From: Girardinichthys multiradiatus
Lineage: Eukaryota; Chordata; Actinopteri; Cyprinodontiformes; Goodeidae
Assembly: GCF_021462225.1 (NCBI RefSeq)
Contig: NC_061797.1
Coordinates: 38,652,147-38,716,146, forward strand
Direction of reading: 5' to 3'
DNA: 64,000 nt
Numbering within the stretch: the first letter of the stretch is position 1; each line of letters opens with the position of its first letter. The position numbers and the translations under genes are program-made. Shown piece by piece: positions 24,101 through 33,800 of the stretch. The notes under the pieces are model-generated. The model ran no database searches and had not been told where the DNA came from. It saw only the letters and a program-made list of their open reading frames with translations.

Positions 24101-24263
24101 TAGCAGGGGCCACAGAGCCAGCGCCTCCGCTTTCATCTGCTTTCCCGGCTGAGTTGCTCTGCCCAGCCAACTGAGACTCCAATGAGCCCACCAGGTCGCT
24201 AACAGCCTTCTCATCCACCTCTGAAAAGAGCATATCTTCCAGGGGGTCGGAGGCACCCGCCAT
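3170..24263 (-). CDS. taf4: TAF4-like TFIID subunit, 5' seven coding exons (3' end off window)
   Basis: TAF4 is a TFIID subunit; its histone fold pairs with TAF12 and its TAFH domain binds activators. Coding exons on the minus strand: 24263-22883, 18038-17884, 7373-7230, 6212-6060, 5598-5476, 5070-4981 and 3379-3170. All have GT-AG borders, and phases join without a break to give about 752 residues. Residues 15-32 hold the N-terminal [19 protein letters not shown] motif of TAF4, which TAF4B lacks. Exon 1 is Ser/Thr/Pro-rich and ends in an LPPGF..PPG motif. Exon 2 gives [18 protein letters not shown] followed by a QA repeat. Exons 5-7 encode the TAFH domain (ENVKKCKNF to SLPALRL). The histone-fold exons must lie left of position 1. 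Exons 3 and 4 are low-complexity Ser/Pro/Thr/Gln sequence and rest mainly on phase and splice sites. The ATG follows a short GC-rich leader. Confidence 0.93.
3625..4775 (+). mobile_element. Tc1/mariner remnant in taf4 intron
   Basis: The left end (AAAAGTATTCATACC...CATTTTGTCATATTAC) and right end (GTGGTTGTAAGGTGACAAATTT) are degenerate inverted copies of each other, as in the family at 62666-63928. Inside, plus-strand fragments recall Tc1 transposase: W.KVQWSDE near 3793 (first catalytic Asp block), a GGGGSIML block near 3925, and [15 protein letters not shown] sequence in another frame near 4320. The frame is broken many times, so this is an old, inactive copy. Confidence 0.75.
6553..7110. 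mobile_element. Non-autonomous Tc1-type element in taf4 intron
   Basis: The ends match the same terminal family: CAGTGCCTTGCAAAAGTATC with ACAATACAACCACAAACTTT at the left, and the inverted GAAGTTTGTGATTGTAGCGTG at about 7070-7090. Only about 560 bp separate them. [16 protein letters not shown] trace on the minus strand near 6660 is all that remains of the transposase. Confidence 0.7.
9720..10210. repeat. Possible Tc1-type non-coding fragment
   Basis: TTTTGCAAAAGTTTTTATTTTT...ACATTGCAACCACATTTTATT resembles the left terminal part of the 62666-63928 family. It is followed by text typical of the leader of those elements (AAGTGGAAAGATGATACATG). No right terminus could be placed. Confidence 0.45.
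11170..11510 (+). repeat. Purine-rich (GGAA/GAAA) simple repeat
   Basis: About 340 bases are nearly all A and G on the plus strand, built from GGAAGG, AAGGA and GACACAAG-type units. The apparent reading frames through it on both strands are low-complexity artefacts. Confidence 0.9.
12147..13319 (+). pseudogene. L2-type LINE ORF1 with decayed SGNH/GDSL esterase-like domain
   Basis: One frame runs through this interval with a single internal stop at 13005-13007, where family members have Trp (FNIFW becomes FNIF-stop). The first 160 residues are polar and Pro/Asn/Gln-rich. The second half has the layout of the SGNH-fold ORF1 protein of L2-type LINEs: an LTVG block, a VSDI block, LIIHCG, LKEDF, SGPF and a C-terminal DG..LNKPG block. 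Three signature residues are replaced: GDS is GHT, GTND is GAMD and DGLH is DGFC. The product would therefore lack the usual catalytic Ser and His even if read through. It lies just upstream of the matching ORF2 remains. Confidence 0.8.
13410..14472 (+). pseudogene. L2-type LINE ORF2 remains: endonuclease start joined to RT C-terminal part
   Basis: 13410-13706 encodes the start of an APE-type endonuclease ([20 protein letters not shown], then [10 protein letters not shown]). A second frame, 13735-14472 (245 residues), encodes the C-terminal third of an L2/CR1-like ORF2: [34 protein letters not shown], ..[24 protein letters not shown] and [10 protein letters not shown]. The rest of the endonuclease and the reverse-transcriptase catalytic core, including the F/YxDD motif, are absent between about 13706 and 13760. 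A roughly 2-kb internal deletion is the simplest reading. The 3' tail runs to about 14660. Confidence 0.88.
14880..15115 (+). repeat. Dispersed fish repeat, partial copy
   Basis: Matches the core of the 20714-21067 repeat: GTACACCC..AG.AGATC.CCAGTCCATCA, CATACCTAAGGGCAATTTAGAG, GACCCC.GGCTGGGA.T.GAACCC and CTTCTTGTTGCAAGG. The CTGTGGGAGGAAGCC block is deleted. Confidence 0.75.
15407..17036 (-). mobile_element. Nearly complete Tc1-family transposon
   Basis: The 1630-bp element has terminal inverted repeats of roughly 210 bp. The left end begins CAGTACAGACCAAAAGTTTG and the right end is its inverted match (CCTTTGGTCTGTACTG). TA dinucleotides flank both ends (15405-15406 and 17037-17038), as expected of a Tc1/mariner target-site duplication. 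It carries one minus-strand transposase gene and sits in a taf4 intron in the same orientation as taf4. Confidence 0.95.
15570..16621 (-). pseudogene. Tc1 transposase, disabled by one stop and one frameshift
   Basis: The minus-strand ORF starts at 16621 ([12 protein letters not shown]). It encodes paired helix-turn-helix DNA-binding regions, a KGRPRVTS linker and the DDE catalytic core. The first Asp is in VLWSDESRF, the second in [11 protein letters not shown], and the acidic third residue in [11 protein letters not shown]. An in-frame TAG (about 15956) interrupts GILNQHG-YSILQ. A single-base frame change near 15740-15755 separates NPVEMVW from the terminal [19 protein letters not shown] segment. 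Apart from these the sequence is close to an intact fish Tc1 transposase of about 340-350 residues, so inactivation looks fairly recent. Confidence 0.95.
19860..20460. repeat. Probable DNA-transposon remnant
   Basis: The sequence around 19920-20250 (ACAGCATCACAGATCCGTCACCATACTT, CAGCCCACCTGGACTG-like and GACCTCAAAATGCT blocks) resembles the non-coding parts of fish Tc1-type elements, read antisense to a transposase. No frame or terminal repeat survives clearly. Confidence 0.4.
20714..21067 (+). repeat. Dispersed fish repeat, best-preserved copy
   Basis: This 354-bp copy carries every block of the family in order, from GTCAGTCATTTTCTACCACTTA through GGACTGTGGGAGGAAGCCAG to GTGCTACCAACTGCGCCACC. 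It has no coding frame, and other copies in this window are shorter or more diverged. Confidence 0.88.
21716..21905 (+). repeat. tRNA-derived SINE-like repeat
   Basis: It contains a B-box-like GGGTTCGAGTC (about 21789), followed by GACCTTTGCTGCATGTCTTC, a pyrimidine-rich stretch, CCTGTCA and ATAAAGGCCACTAGTGCC. The same order recurs at 37972-38098. The 5' tRNA-like head is degenerate. Confidence 0.65.
21995..22475 (+). repeat. Local duplicate segment, copy A
   Basis: Two blocks (21995-22137 and 22173-22475) match 25670-25812 and 26117-26420 closely. Shared tracts include ACTGGCCAGCT, CAAGCTAATAGCAATGTACGTC, ACAGCACGGCGGTAGTTTG and GGGCCACCGACCTGGACAGC. The copies bracket taf4 exon 1. Copy B has about 300 extra bases between the blocks. 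Confidence 0.9.
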
Positions 24264-24692
24264 CTCTGCGCATCAGATAGCAGTGTTATAGCTGCCACAC
24301 CGCGCCTGCGTGTTACTAGGCATTGTGGGAATGAGCCTAACGTCATCAGATGAGGGGTGCAGGGGAGGGGGGGGGGGCTCCACGGGAGATTTTAACCCTC
24401 CAGGGTCCCTGGACATTTTTTGTTTTGCTTGGTTTTTTTGTGCTATTTTTGCATACCTTTACTCAGGTAAATAGCATAAAACGTGTTTAGGTTGTCTATT
24501 TGGGGTGGGGGTGCGGATTTGACTTATGCTTTTTATCATTTATTATTTTTAATCATTTATTAAAATGACAGGAAATGAAAACAGGAATCTTGCAAAAGAT
24601 AAAAATAAAAAAAAGCAATGTAAATGAATATGTTTTTTACGATTTGTGTTTTTCTTACATTTAATCAAAATGGCAAATTATCCATATCCTTC

Positions 24693-24990
24693 TTAATATT
24701 TAATACAATGATCTTTATTGGCATGAATTAAACCCTTCAGATAATTTCTGACCACGTTAATTGTGTCCTTCCTCGGATATTTTGAGCATTTATTGTTGGT
24801 GACCAGCTCTAGGTCTTTGAAGTTGGAAGGCCTCCTTGCCATTACCCTAATCTTCCGCTCCCTCCACAAATTCTCTATCAGAAACAAATTGAGAGTGTCC
24901 AAAGCGCTTCCAAACATTCTTATTTCTTTGAGTCAGAAGAAACATGTTGGTATAATTAAAAGGTTATTCTGAACCTAAATCTTCCATGGG
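24693..24990 (-). mobile_element. Tc1 transposase C-terminal fragment
   Basis: The minus strand encodes NLWRERKIRVMARRPSNFKD, then a lysine-rich stretch ending NKDHCIKY. This is the C-terminal end of a Tc1-type transposase, including the position after the third catalytic acidic residue. The catalytic SPDLN block is altered (SALDTLN). Only this tail survives, without terminal repeats. Confidence 0.85.
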
Positions 24991-25669
24991 TATGAATACA
25001 TTTGGGCTTAACTGTCTATCTCCCAGTTTAAATATAAAGGATGAGAGAAAATGAACTTTTGGTTGACTATTTTAATGAATTTGCATAAAAACAAAAAATT
25101 GATCAGAATCAGTGGAATTTTTTTGTCTTGTTTTTTGAAAGAGATGTTAATAAATATAACTAGCATTTAAGGAGTTAAAAACTAAGATAATTCTCAGATA
25201 TTTGTATTTATGTATGTATGGACTGAATTTAATATTGGCATTCATAAGAAAATTGAGAAATATATTGATACATGGGAACCTTTAAAAACCCAAGCAGAAC
25301 CCTACTGGATAAAGGTAGGGAAATATTTAAATTCTTGCCGCCTGTTTATTAGTCTTTTCAACATTAAACATACACTTGGAACACGTGTCCAAATAAAGAT
25401 AAACTCAGAAATGAGGTTAATTAAAAGAAAAGGTCCATTTCAGTCCCGAACTGGTTATTGTTGGATTTCATATTTGACTCATCCTTATAGATACTGAATC
25501 TTTCAAATGAAAACAAGTGGTTCAAACTGAAAGCATTGCCTAAACTCTAGATGGATGATCATGGCTTACAGCTAATGAAAGCCTAAGTTCAGTGTCTCAG
25601 AAAATGTGAATGTTACATAAGACAAATAAGAAAAATGTTTTGTACAGATAATTAATAATAAATTAATAA

Positions 25670-26420
25670 TATTTTTATGTTTTATTCATACTGGCCAGCT
25701 CAAATTGTGGGATTTGCTCTTTTTGTTACCTATTAACCAAGCTAAGTACAATTAGCAATACAAGCTAATAGCAATGTACGTCTCTGCATTTTATGCATTC
25801 AAACACTAAAGTTTGATGTTCATTAACAGTATTGATTTGCGGGAAAAATGTAATGAGATACAAACTGCAGAAGTACAAAATTCCCTTTATTACTGCAGCT
25901 ATAACCATGTTTTAAATGCAGAGCAGCCATATTGAATGTCAACGTCAGGGTAGCTGAGAAAGATTTGGTTTCTTACTTCAGATTCTGACCCCTAGGGCCT
26001 TCTTGCTTATTTTTCCAGCTGGGAATTTGAAATGTTTTCCTTTAACATGTACAAATAGATAGGAATGTTTTTTTCTGTATTTTCTGTGAAATATAACAAA
26101 TGAAAAAAAGTCAATATAGTAGTAATGTTGGAAAAGGTCTTTACAGCACGGCGGTAGTTTGAAAACTTTGGATTTAGTGAGGTAGTACTGTACGTTCAGT
26201 GAAGGTTCTTCCATCAATGGCACTGTAGGCAAGCCCTTTTCTTTTGGGCCACCGACCTGGACAGCACCAAGGCCTCATAAATCTCAAACTGTGTCTTAAA
26301 AACCTGAATAATCCAGTTCAGGTTTAACCGGTATAAGTATTTTATTTTTTTTGGACTAGAGGCCCAGAAAACAATTATGCAAATAAGTGATAGAAAACAA
26401 AGCAGGAGTGCATCTTTTCA
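25670..26420 (+). repeat. Local duplicate segment, copy B
   Basis: This is the partner of 21995-22475, in the same orientation, upstream of taf4. The extra internal stretch (about 25813-26116) has no counterpart in copy A, which instead has a short perfect hairpin at that point. Confidence 0.9.
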
Positions 26421-26439
26421 ACATTGAAATGTTGAAAAC

Positions 26440-27140
26440 GTTATAAAAGAATTCTGGCCTCTACAACGTCCAAAACCATTTGAAGCCTATACCTTTGGCT
26501 GAGGCTGACCTGACAGCGCTCTATTCAGCATTTCTATCTCAAGACACCATTTGCAAGGACAGAAAGTGCAGGAATAAAGCAGATGCAAGCCACAAAAAAT
26601 TGCAATAGGCTGACTGTCTATTGATAGCATGTATTCAGGCATATTACTGGGAAATTGAGTGGAACGAAAAAAAACACCAAGGTGGGGGGCATGTCAACTG
26701 TTTGTATTTGTATTGTCTTCTCAAATCCCAAATTGGCATAGTCATTGACCAGAATGTTTTAAAGCACTTCATGCTCCCCTTTGGAAATAAGCCTCATAGA
26801 GATGGTGATTTTATTTTCTTGCAGGACTTGGCACCTGCCCATGGTGGCAAAAGTACCAATACCTGGTTTAATGACCATGGTTTGATTGTGCTTGATTGGC
26901 CAGGAAACTGGCCTGACCTGAATGGCATTCAGAAACTCTGGAGGTATTGTCAAGAGAAAGATGAGAGACACCGCACCCAACAATGCAAATGAACTTAAGG
27001 CTGATAATAAAGTGACCTGGGCTTCATTAACACCTTAGCAGGTGGATTGCCTCTAGTCCATGCTGCATTGATGGAGTAATTCAGGGGAAAAGAGCCTCAA
27101 CAAGTACTGACTGCAGATTCTGTACATTCATCCATCATCA
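26440..27140 (+). mobile_element. Tc1-type transposase fragment upstream of lsm14a
   Basis: Plus-strand residues around 26800-26960 read DFIFLQDLAPAHGGKSTNTW, then WFNDHGLIVLDWPGNWPDLN. They cover the second catalytic Asp (LQDLAPAH) and the region before the third. SPDLNPIENLW is altered to WPDLNGIQKLW. Upstream, YYWEIEWNEKKHQGGGHV recalls the preceding block. A dispersed-repeat piece follows at about 27125-27270. Confidence 0.8.
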
Positions 27141-27859
27141 ATACCTACTCATCATTGCAGGGTCTATCTCTAGCAGTCATTGACTGAGAGGCCAGGAACA
27201 CCCTGGACAGGTCGCCATTCCATTACAGTGCAGAACAGACACACAAGGCACACAAACATGCACACACACACATTATCAGTACAGGAAATTGACATACATT
27301 TCAATAAGCTAAAATTTCTATATATATGGTTTATTTTATTTTATTTTTGCTGTGCTTACGCTGTGTACAGCTTAGAGTACACCAAATCCCCATTGACATG
27401 GTATGCAAATAAGGAAAATATAACACGGTAGGGTGCAACCTATCGGTTCAGGCCATGTGTAATATCGCGAGAGCACAAAGAGGTTCACTGTCATTGATGA
27501 TTTATCTTTTTTTAGGGCAAAAATTAAATATGTTACGCTAATGTGTATTGTATATATTCGGTACTGTGAAGGAGATTGATTATATTGGAGTAGTTTTACA
27601 TGATCAACTGCTTAAAGAGAAAACGTAGAGAGGATGCGTTTTTTTAAGAACACAATCTTTGTCCCAGAAGTCTTTGCGGCGGAAGAAGCAAAATGAAGTC
27701 GGCCATGTCGTGTTAGAGTCACGACACGGACGAAACAACTCACTTATCTGTGTTATGCAGACGTAAAACAGCGCCTCGGAAAATTTAACATTTGACCTAA
27801 CTTTGGACGATAAACATATTATTTGGAAGTAAGTGCTTGAGTTAACTCAGCTGATAAAA

Positions 27860-30800
27860 ATGAGCGGAGGAACGCCGTACATTGGTAGCAAAATTAGCCT
27901 AATCTCTAAGGCCGAGATCCGCTATGAAGGGATTTTATACACCATCGACACTGAAAACTCGACAGTAGCTCTCGCTAAAGGTAAGAAGACGCACCAAAAA
28001 TGTATTTTATCTCTGAGAAGGTCATAATTCTGGACTTTCTGATCGTAGTTTTTCCACTGTGCTGGTAACGCAGTTAGCGGAGTTAGCTAGTGTTTCGTTA
28101 GCCGGCTAACGGCTAAACGGTGTTGTGCTGCTCTCTCTTTTGTTTACGTTGATTTCGGCCTCATGTTTAATCCGCCGTTCAGAGAACAATAGAATCAAAA
28201 GTCAGTTTGTCGATACTGTACACTGTTTTTTTGCTGTTTCCGATTATATTTAAGTTTGGATTCACGGTTTTTGATAACATTATAGGGACATTGAAGTCAC
28301 ATTTTAATATTCTCAAACATTGTCTTTAAGGTTAAACTTAAACACTTGATTTTTATCCGGTACAGTTTTGTAAGTTTTAAACGTGATGATGAACTAATCG
28401 TACAGGGTGAACGTTGACGATCACCCATTGTTCGTTTTTCTGAATGTTCTTATTGATGGGATCTTTGTTGAAAAAACACACTTAGAAAACATGAAATTTG
28501 GAGAGTCATTTTAGTTGAAGTGTAATCAAGGTATGTTAAAACAACCTATTTAATCTAAGAAGCGTTAAAAACGTTGAAATGATACCAAGACATTGGGTCT
28601 ACTTTAGACATTAAGAGAGCTGCATTATTTTGTTATGTGTCTCAATTTACATTAAAACCTGGGAAAACTTTAGACCCGAAAACATCCATTGTCAAATATG
28701 TATAGTTTCCAAAGAAATTCAATGCTTGAATGTTTACATTTTTTATTAACTTCTGATAGTCTTTTATTTGACCAAAAGATCAAGTTTGTTACTGTGGAAA
28801 ATCCTGGCTCATGAAGGCAGCATCAGATATTTGTCCGAAGCCATGTGTGACTACGTCTACGGATATTTATGTGTTCTGATACTACAGCAGTAGATAGCGT
28901 CAGTCTGCCCACACATACTCCAGCCCAGTAAGCAGCAGTAATATAGCATATTGAGGCAGACGGGTAAGAAGGACTGAAATGCATCATGATTTTCCTTAAC
29001 TTAAGAGTCTGATGGTAGAGAAGGAGCGACGTCAGCCTTGTGGAGGTAGTTCCAAGTGAAAAAAGGGGACAAAAGTAAAGCAGACTGCAAGATTATGCTC
29101 AGCAAATTTGTCAAGAGGAGGAAGGAAGCCCAGCACGTTTAACACTAGCAATTTGATAAAACAATGAGGTTCAAAGAGTTTGCTTCCAGCAGAGTGGAGA
29201 CATGGGGGATCCTGCTGCTGGCTGGCCACACAAAGTACACAAAAATGCAAATTAATTACTTAAACATCACACCATGGGGTTTCCTGGATTTTTGTGTAAG
29301 ATTCTGTAACTCAAAGTTGAATAGTACCTATGATTAAAAATGAAAGACTTTTACATGCTTTGCAAGTGGGAAAACCTGCAAAATCAGCAGTGTATCAAAA
29401 AAATCTCACCATCAGATAAATCAGAAACGGCTTTGTTAGTCTAAAACGTTAGTCCTATGGCCTGACTATGTTGTTAACAGAAAGTAAATAAATGGGCAAC
29501 ATATTGAATTCTGGGTATGTTTATCAAATGGGATTGTTAAAACTTCAAACCTTCCATAGCAAATAAGACGGTGTTTTGATGGGACATCGCTGCCAGGAGC
29601 GTAATCACCAATCAAGCGGTTCGAGCCACAGAATCACTGATAGTAACACACCTACTGTTTGTAATGTTGCGTTTTTTTTCTTCTCCAAAACAGTTCGCTC
29701 CTTTGGCACTGAAGACCGTCCCACGGAGAGGCCTATACCACCTCGGGAGGAAGTGTTTGAGTACATCATCTTCAGAGGAAGCGATATAAAAGACCTAACA
29801 GTTTGTGAGCCACCCAAAGCCACTAGCACCCTGCCCCAGGACCCTGCTATAGTTCAGGTAAGTTTCCATATTTGTAACAAGACTGTTTAATATGCCATTA
29901 AACCTAAACTACAATATCTACTACTACTTTAAGTCTGATTTTATTTAGATTATGGCATTAAAAAATATGTAAAGATATATTTACTTAACTGTGGGGCTTT
30001 TAGCCCCCACATATTGGTTTGCTGGTACATGCCTAATACCTGAAAGTGTTTTTTTTTTTTATTAAAAGTGCATGTGTATTATATTCAGTGACAACCCTTT
30101 TTCTTTACATTCCATCAAATATGACCAAACAAATTTAATTTAAAAGTACATTTATATCAAGGTCTAAAAGCTTGACAAACTAGATTATTTATGTATTACT
30201 GCAGTCATATCTTTAAATTTGGTAGTATATTTCTAATGGAGTTGGGATATATAAAATATAAGAACAATCCTTTTATTGTGCTCAGGTTTCATATAAGCCT
30301 TCCTCATGGCACGTATCTTCGGCTTGCATCGGCACATTTGTATCTCATAACTAACTCCAGCTACCAAACTGTGGGTAATGCTCACCTAAGTAGAACTTTG
30401 ACGAATACGGATTTAAGTTGCTAGCACCCATCACGTCTTTTAGATAAAAAATATCTACATATTTTTACTAAGGGTGTAACAGTGCGTGTATTCATACAGC
30501 GAATACTTGGTACAGCCCTTTCGGTTCGGTACGCACGTGTTCAGAATGTATGTATTGTTTTAAACCTGAGCTCATGCAGAATGTTTATGTTCAGAACTAA
30601 GTGCTCAATGCTACGTTGATACCAGAACAAAACAGAGAGGACTCCCAGCTATCAATAAACTTTATTTTGGAACATTAAGGTTTCTCGCACAGCTACAGTG
30701 GAGAAAGAAAGGTGGACTGAACCAAAACATTGTTAGTCCAAATTGTTACTTGGAGCATCCCCGTACATTTTGTATGAAATACAAGTTGGAGGAATCTCTG

Positions 30801-33800
30801 TTGTTGAGGCGAGATTTTCCCAACAGCATGCTGGGTTTAGGTGCAGCTAGGACACTTGTTGAAATATCAAAACTATTCCAAAGTAATTTAAACTCATTTT
30901 ATTCTCAAATATGGGCTCTACTGCTTACACTACTTTAGTCATTGGAAAAAAAAAATCCAACCAAATCTCCAGTCACTTCTCAACTTTCCACTTTTTTATG
31001 TTTTAAAACATAATAAAACCTAATTAATTTCAAAAAGTGAAAAAAGATTCTTTGTTTCCTCCTGACCAAAAGAAATAATATTGTTATATTTTTATTTATT
31101 TTGATTGAAAATGTACTAAATCATGAGTTTTGTGTATCGTTACACCCCTAACATTTACTATGACTGCAGAGAACTTGTAACCGTGATATCATTGTTGGAT
31201 GTTGCAGTTGAGCTACATTTCTCTATTTTCTGGAAATCAAGTTTTCATGTGCAGAAGATTTGATATAATTTCTTGAATAGCGCTAATTCGCAGCACTTAT
31301 AACAAGGTGTATTTAACAGGTTTTTAAATAGCAGTCTTTGTGTTGTGGGATTATATGAACTAATTCTGGTCCAAATGTATGTTTATGTTCACAACTGGCT
31401 ATGTCTTTATTTATTAGTCATCCATCGGATCCACCAGTGCAGCATCTGCACCATTATTCCAGTCTGCTGGTTCCTATGCATCATTCAGCAGGGCCTCTGT
31501 TCCATCCTACAGCCAGTTTGGCGTTACACCAATTGGATCGCAGCAGTTTGCATCCACTGGAGGTAAGTAGTAGTCTCAATTCAAAACGAGATATTTTAGA
31601 TTTGAGAATCTGGAATATGACTGGTTTTTAAGATATTCTGATACGTAACCATCCATACAATTTTGAGAATCGTTTGCTGGCTGTTTGTCTCTGGATGCTT
31701 CTGTGTGCCCTCCTATAGGTTAAATTGGCTTGTCATTAAATAACAAAGGGAACTGGCTTTATAATGAAATCAAAGTTTTAAACATTTTATTTTGTTTTAC
31801 TAGTGAAGTGGACTTCTAAGACAATACCCAAAAGATGGCCCAATCAGTGGTTTACAAGAAAAGTTGACCAAACATCCTTTGGCCACACTATTGTCAAATA
31901 CTTGATAAATAATGAAAAGAATGATAGTTCATGTGCACCTGTTTATATACAGCTCTTGTGAATTGGGCAAAGCTGTGTAGAAAGCAGCAGGCAGCTTGAA
32001 ATAAACTTGCTGCCTTCAACTTATTTTCTTTTTCCTTTGCCCTGTAGGCCGAACTAGTCCTCAACGGGCAAAAAGTTCCCCAGTGGAGCAGTCTGTGAAG
32101 GTTCCCCCGTCAGCTGCCCCTGGTCTATCTGCAGCTGGTGGACAGAGGAGTCAGACAGGAGTGACCACCAAACCCACCAGCTCTACCACTGGCACCCAGA
32201 AACCCCCTGACCTTCTTGAGCAGAAAAAGGGTGAGGCTTTAATAAGTTCACAAAAAGTTTGTATGCAGTGCCAGATATTTCATTTGCGCTACATAAAAAG
32301 ACAGAATCAGATTAAATGGCTCCAGTTTTAGGCCAAGTAGGGTTACCAAAGTTATTTCTGTTTGCTTAACACTAGAACTCCCAGGGCCGTCAATTTGACG
32401 GTTTTGAAAGTTTGACATGCCATAATTCTGGTTTATTAAAACTGTTATCTTCCTGGCATCCTGACTTTTTATAAACCTGTCTTGTGTGTTCCTATGTATA
32501 AACTAAAATAACAAAGTAAATAAAAGATTAAGTATTTCTACCTCTAACTACCACAGCCGCTATTTTGACGGCCCTATTATTTACATTTATATTTTTTTCC
32601 CGCGGCCGAGAACGCGTGAGCGTTGCCTAGCAACCGCCACTCTAGAACGCAGTCTGAGAAAGAGATTGTTGTCATCCTACAAATGGCTTCTAGAAGGATA
32701 TTTTCTGCTCAAGAGGCATTGGAAATGCTTCAAAAATTACATGATTGTGATTCTGGGGTCGAGAGGGATTCTGACGGCTCTTGGTCAGCATTCAGTTCCA
32801 GTGACAGCGGGTCAGAGAGTGAGCCTCCCCCCCAGCTAAAAAACACGAGTCGTCCCGTTAGCAGGAGGTTGTGGCGCATTATTTCAAGGAAGTAAAAGAC
32901 TCGCCTATGTAATGATTTTATCATTTTAGGCTATAGTTTACAGATTAGTGAACTAATAATATATAAACTATAGCAACAGTGCTACAATCAGCGTAGGTTC
33001 AGAGACAGGGAGACGAGCCTGGTGTCCAGTGTCCAGCTATAAACCCAGCAATCCAGCTCACTGGCAGGAGAGAAACTAAAAAACAAGGTACTGATAATGG
33101 AAAAAGAAATAAACAATAAGTAAGGTCATAGATATAGTAGCCCAGTAACAACAATCTATTCTGCGCTTTACAGCGTTTTCATCGCAAGACGAGCGCACAC
33201 CTGAGAAGGAGTAGGAGATTGGAAAGGATGGGACTGTGTGGACAGTGGTAGGGGAGGAAGAAAGTAGAGGGAGGCATCAGAGCCAGAATGCGTTGACAGA
33301 GCGCTAGATCCAAGAAGCCCAGACCGCGTTCCTCTGCTTGGTGGACGCCGAGATGCTCATCCATGTTCAGGGCTGCAGGGTGGCTGAGGCCCGCAGAGTT
33401 TTAGGAGATGATTCCTCCTCGGACATGAGTGTGGATGAGCAGGAGGGATTTTTAGCACTAGTTTATGTCCGCGAAGTGAAAGGGGGGCGTAACATGGAGC
33501 TGTCCAGCTTTTGGTCAGATTAGTAAAGCTTTTTTTTTAAATGTACCCACTACTCTGTATTATTTTTCAGTACTATTTATAAATAATAATAAAACATAAT
33601 AGGTTTTGATCAAATACTGTTATTAATTCTTGTCAAAACCATAATTTTATAGCGTGCAAGAAAACCTTTAGCATTCTGACCGATGTAATGCGATGACGTC
33701 ATCACCGCCTCGCATCCAGAATGCTCGCCGTCAAATTGACGGGCTTGGGAGTTCTAGTGTTAAAGCCAGAATAAAAATGAGCGTTTGCATACCCAAATAT

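Larger units (their letters stand above)
24264..27859. other. Divergent spacer between taf4 and lsm14a
   Basis: taf4 reads left and lsm14a reads right from this 3.6-kb spacer. It holds a G-rich tract just upstream of taf4 (about 24366-24377), two Tc1 fragments and the copy-B duplicate. The last 200 bases before the lsm14a ATG are GC-richer and probably its 5' UTR and promoter. A TATA box was not obvious. Confidence 0.6.
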
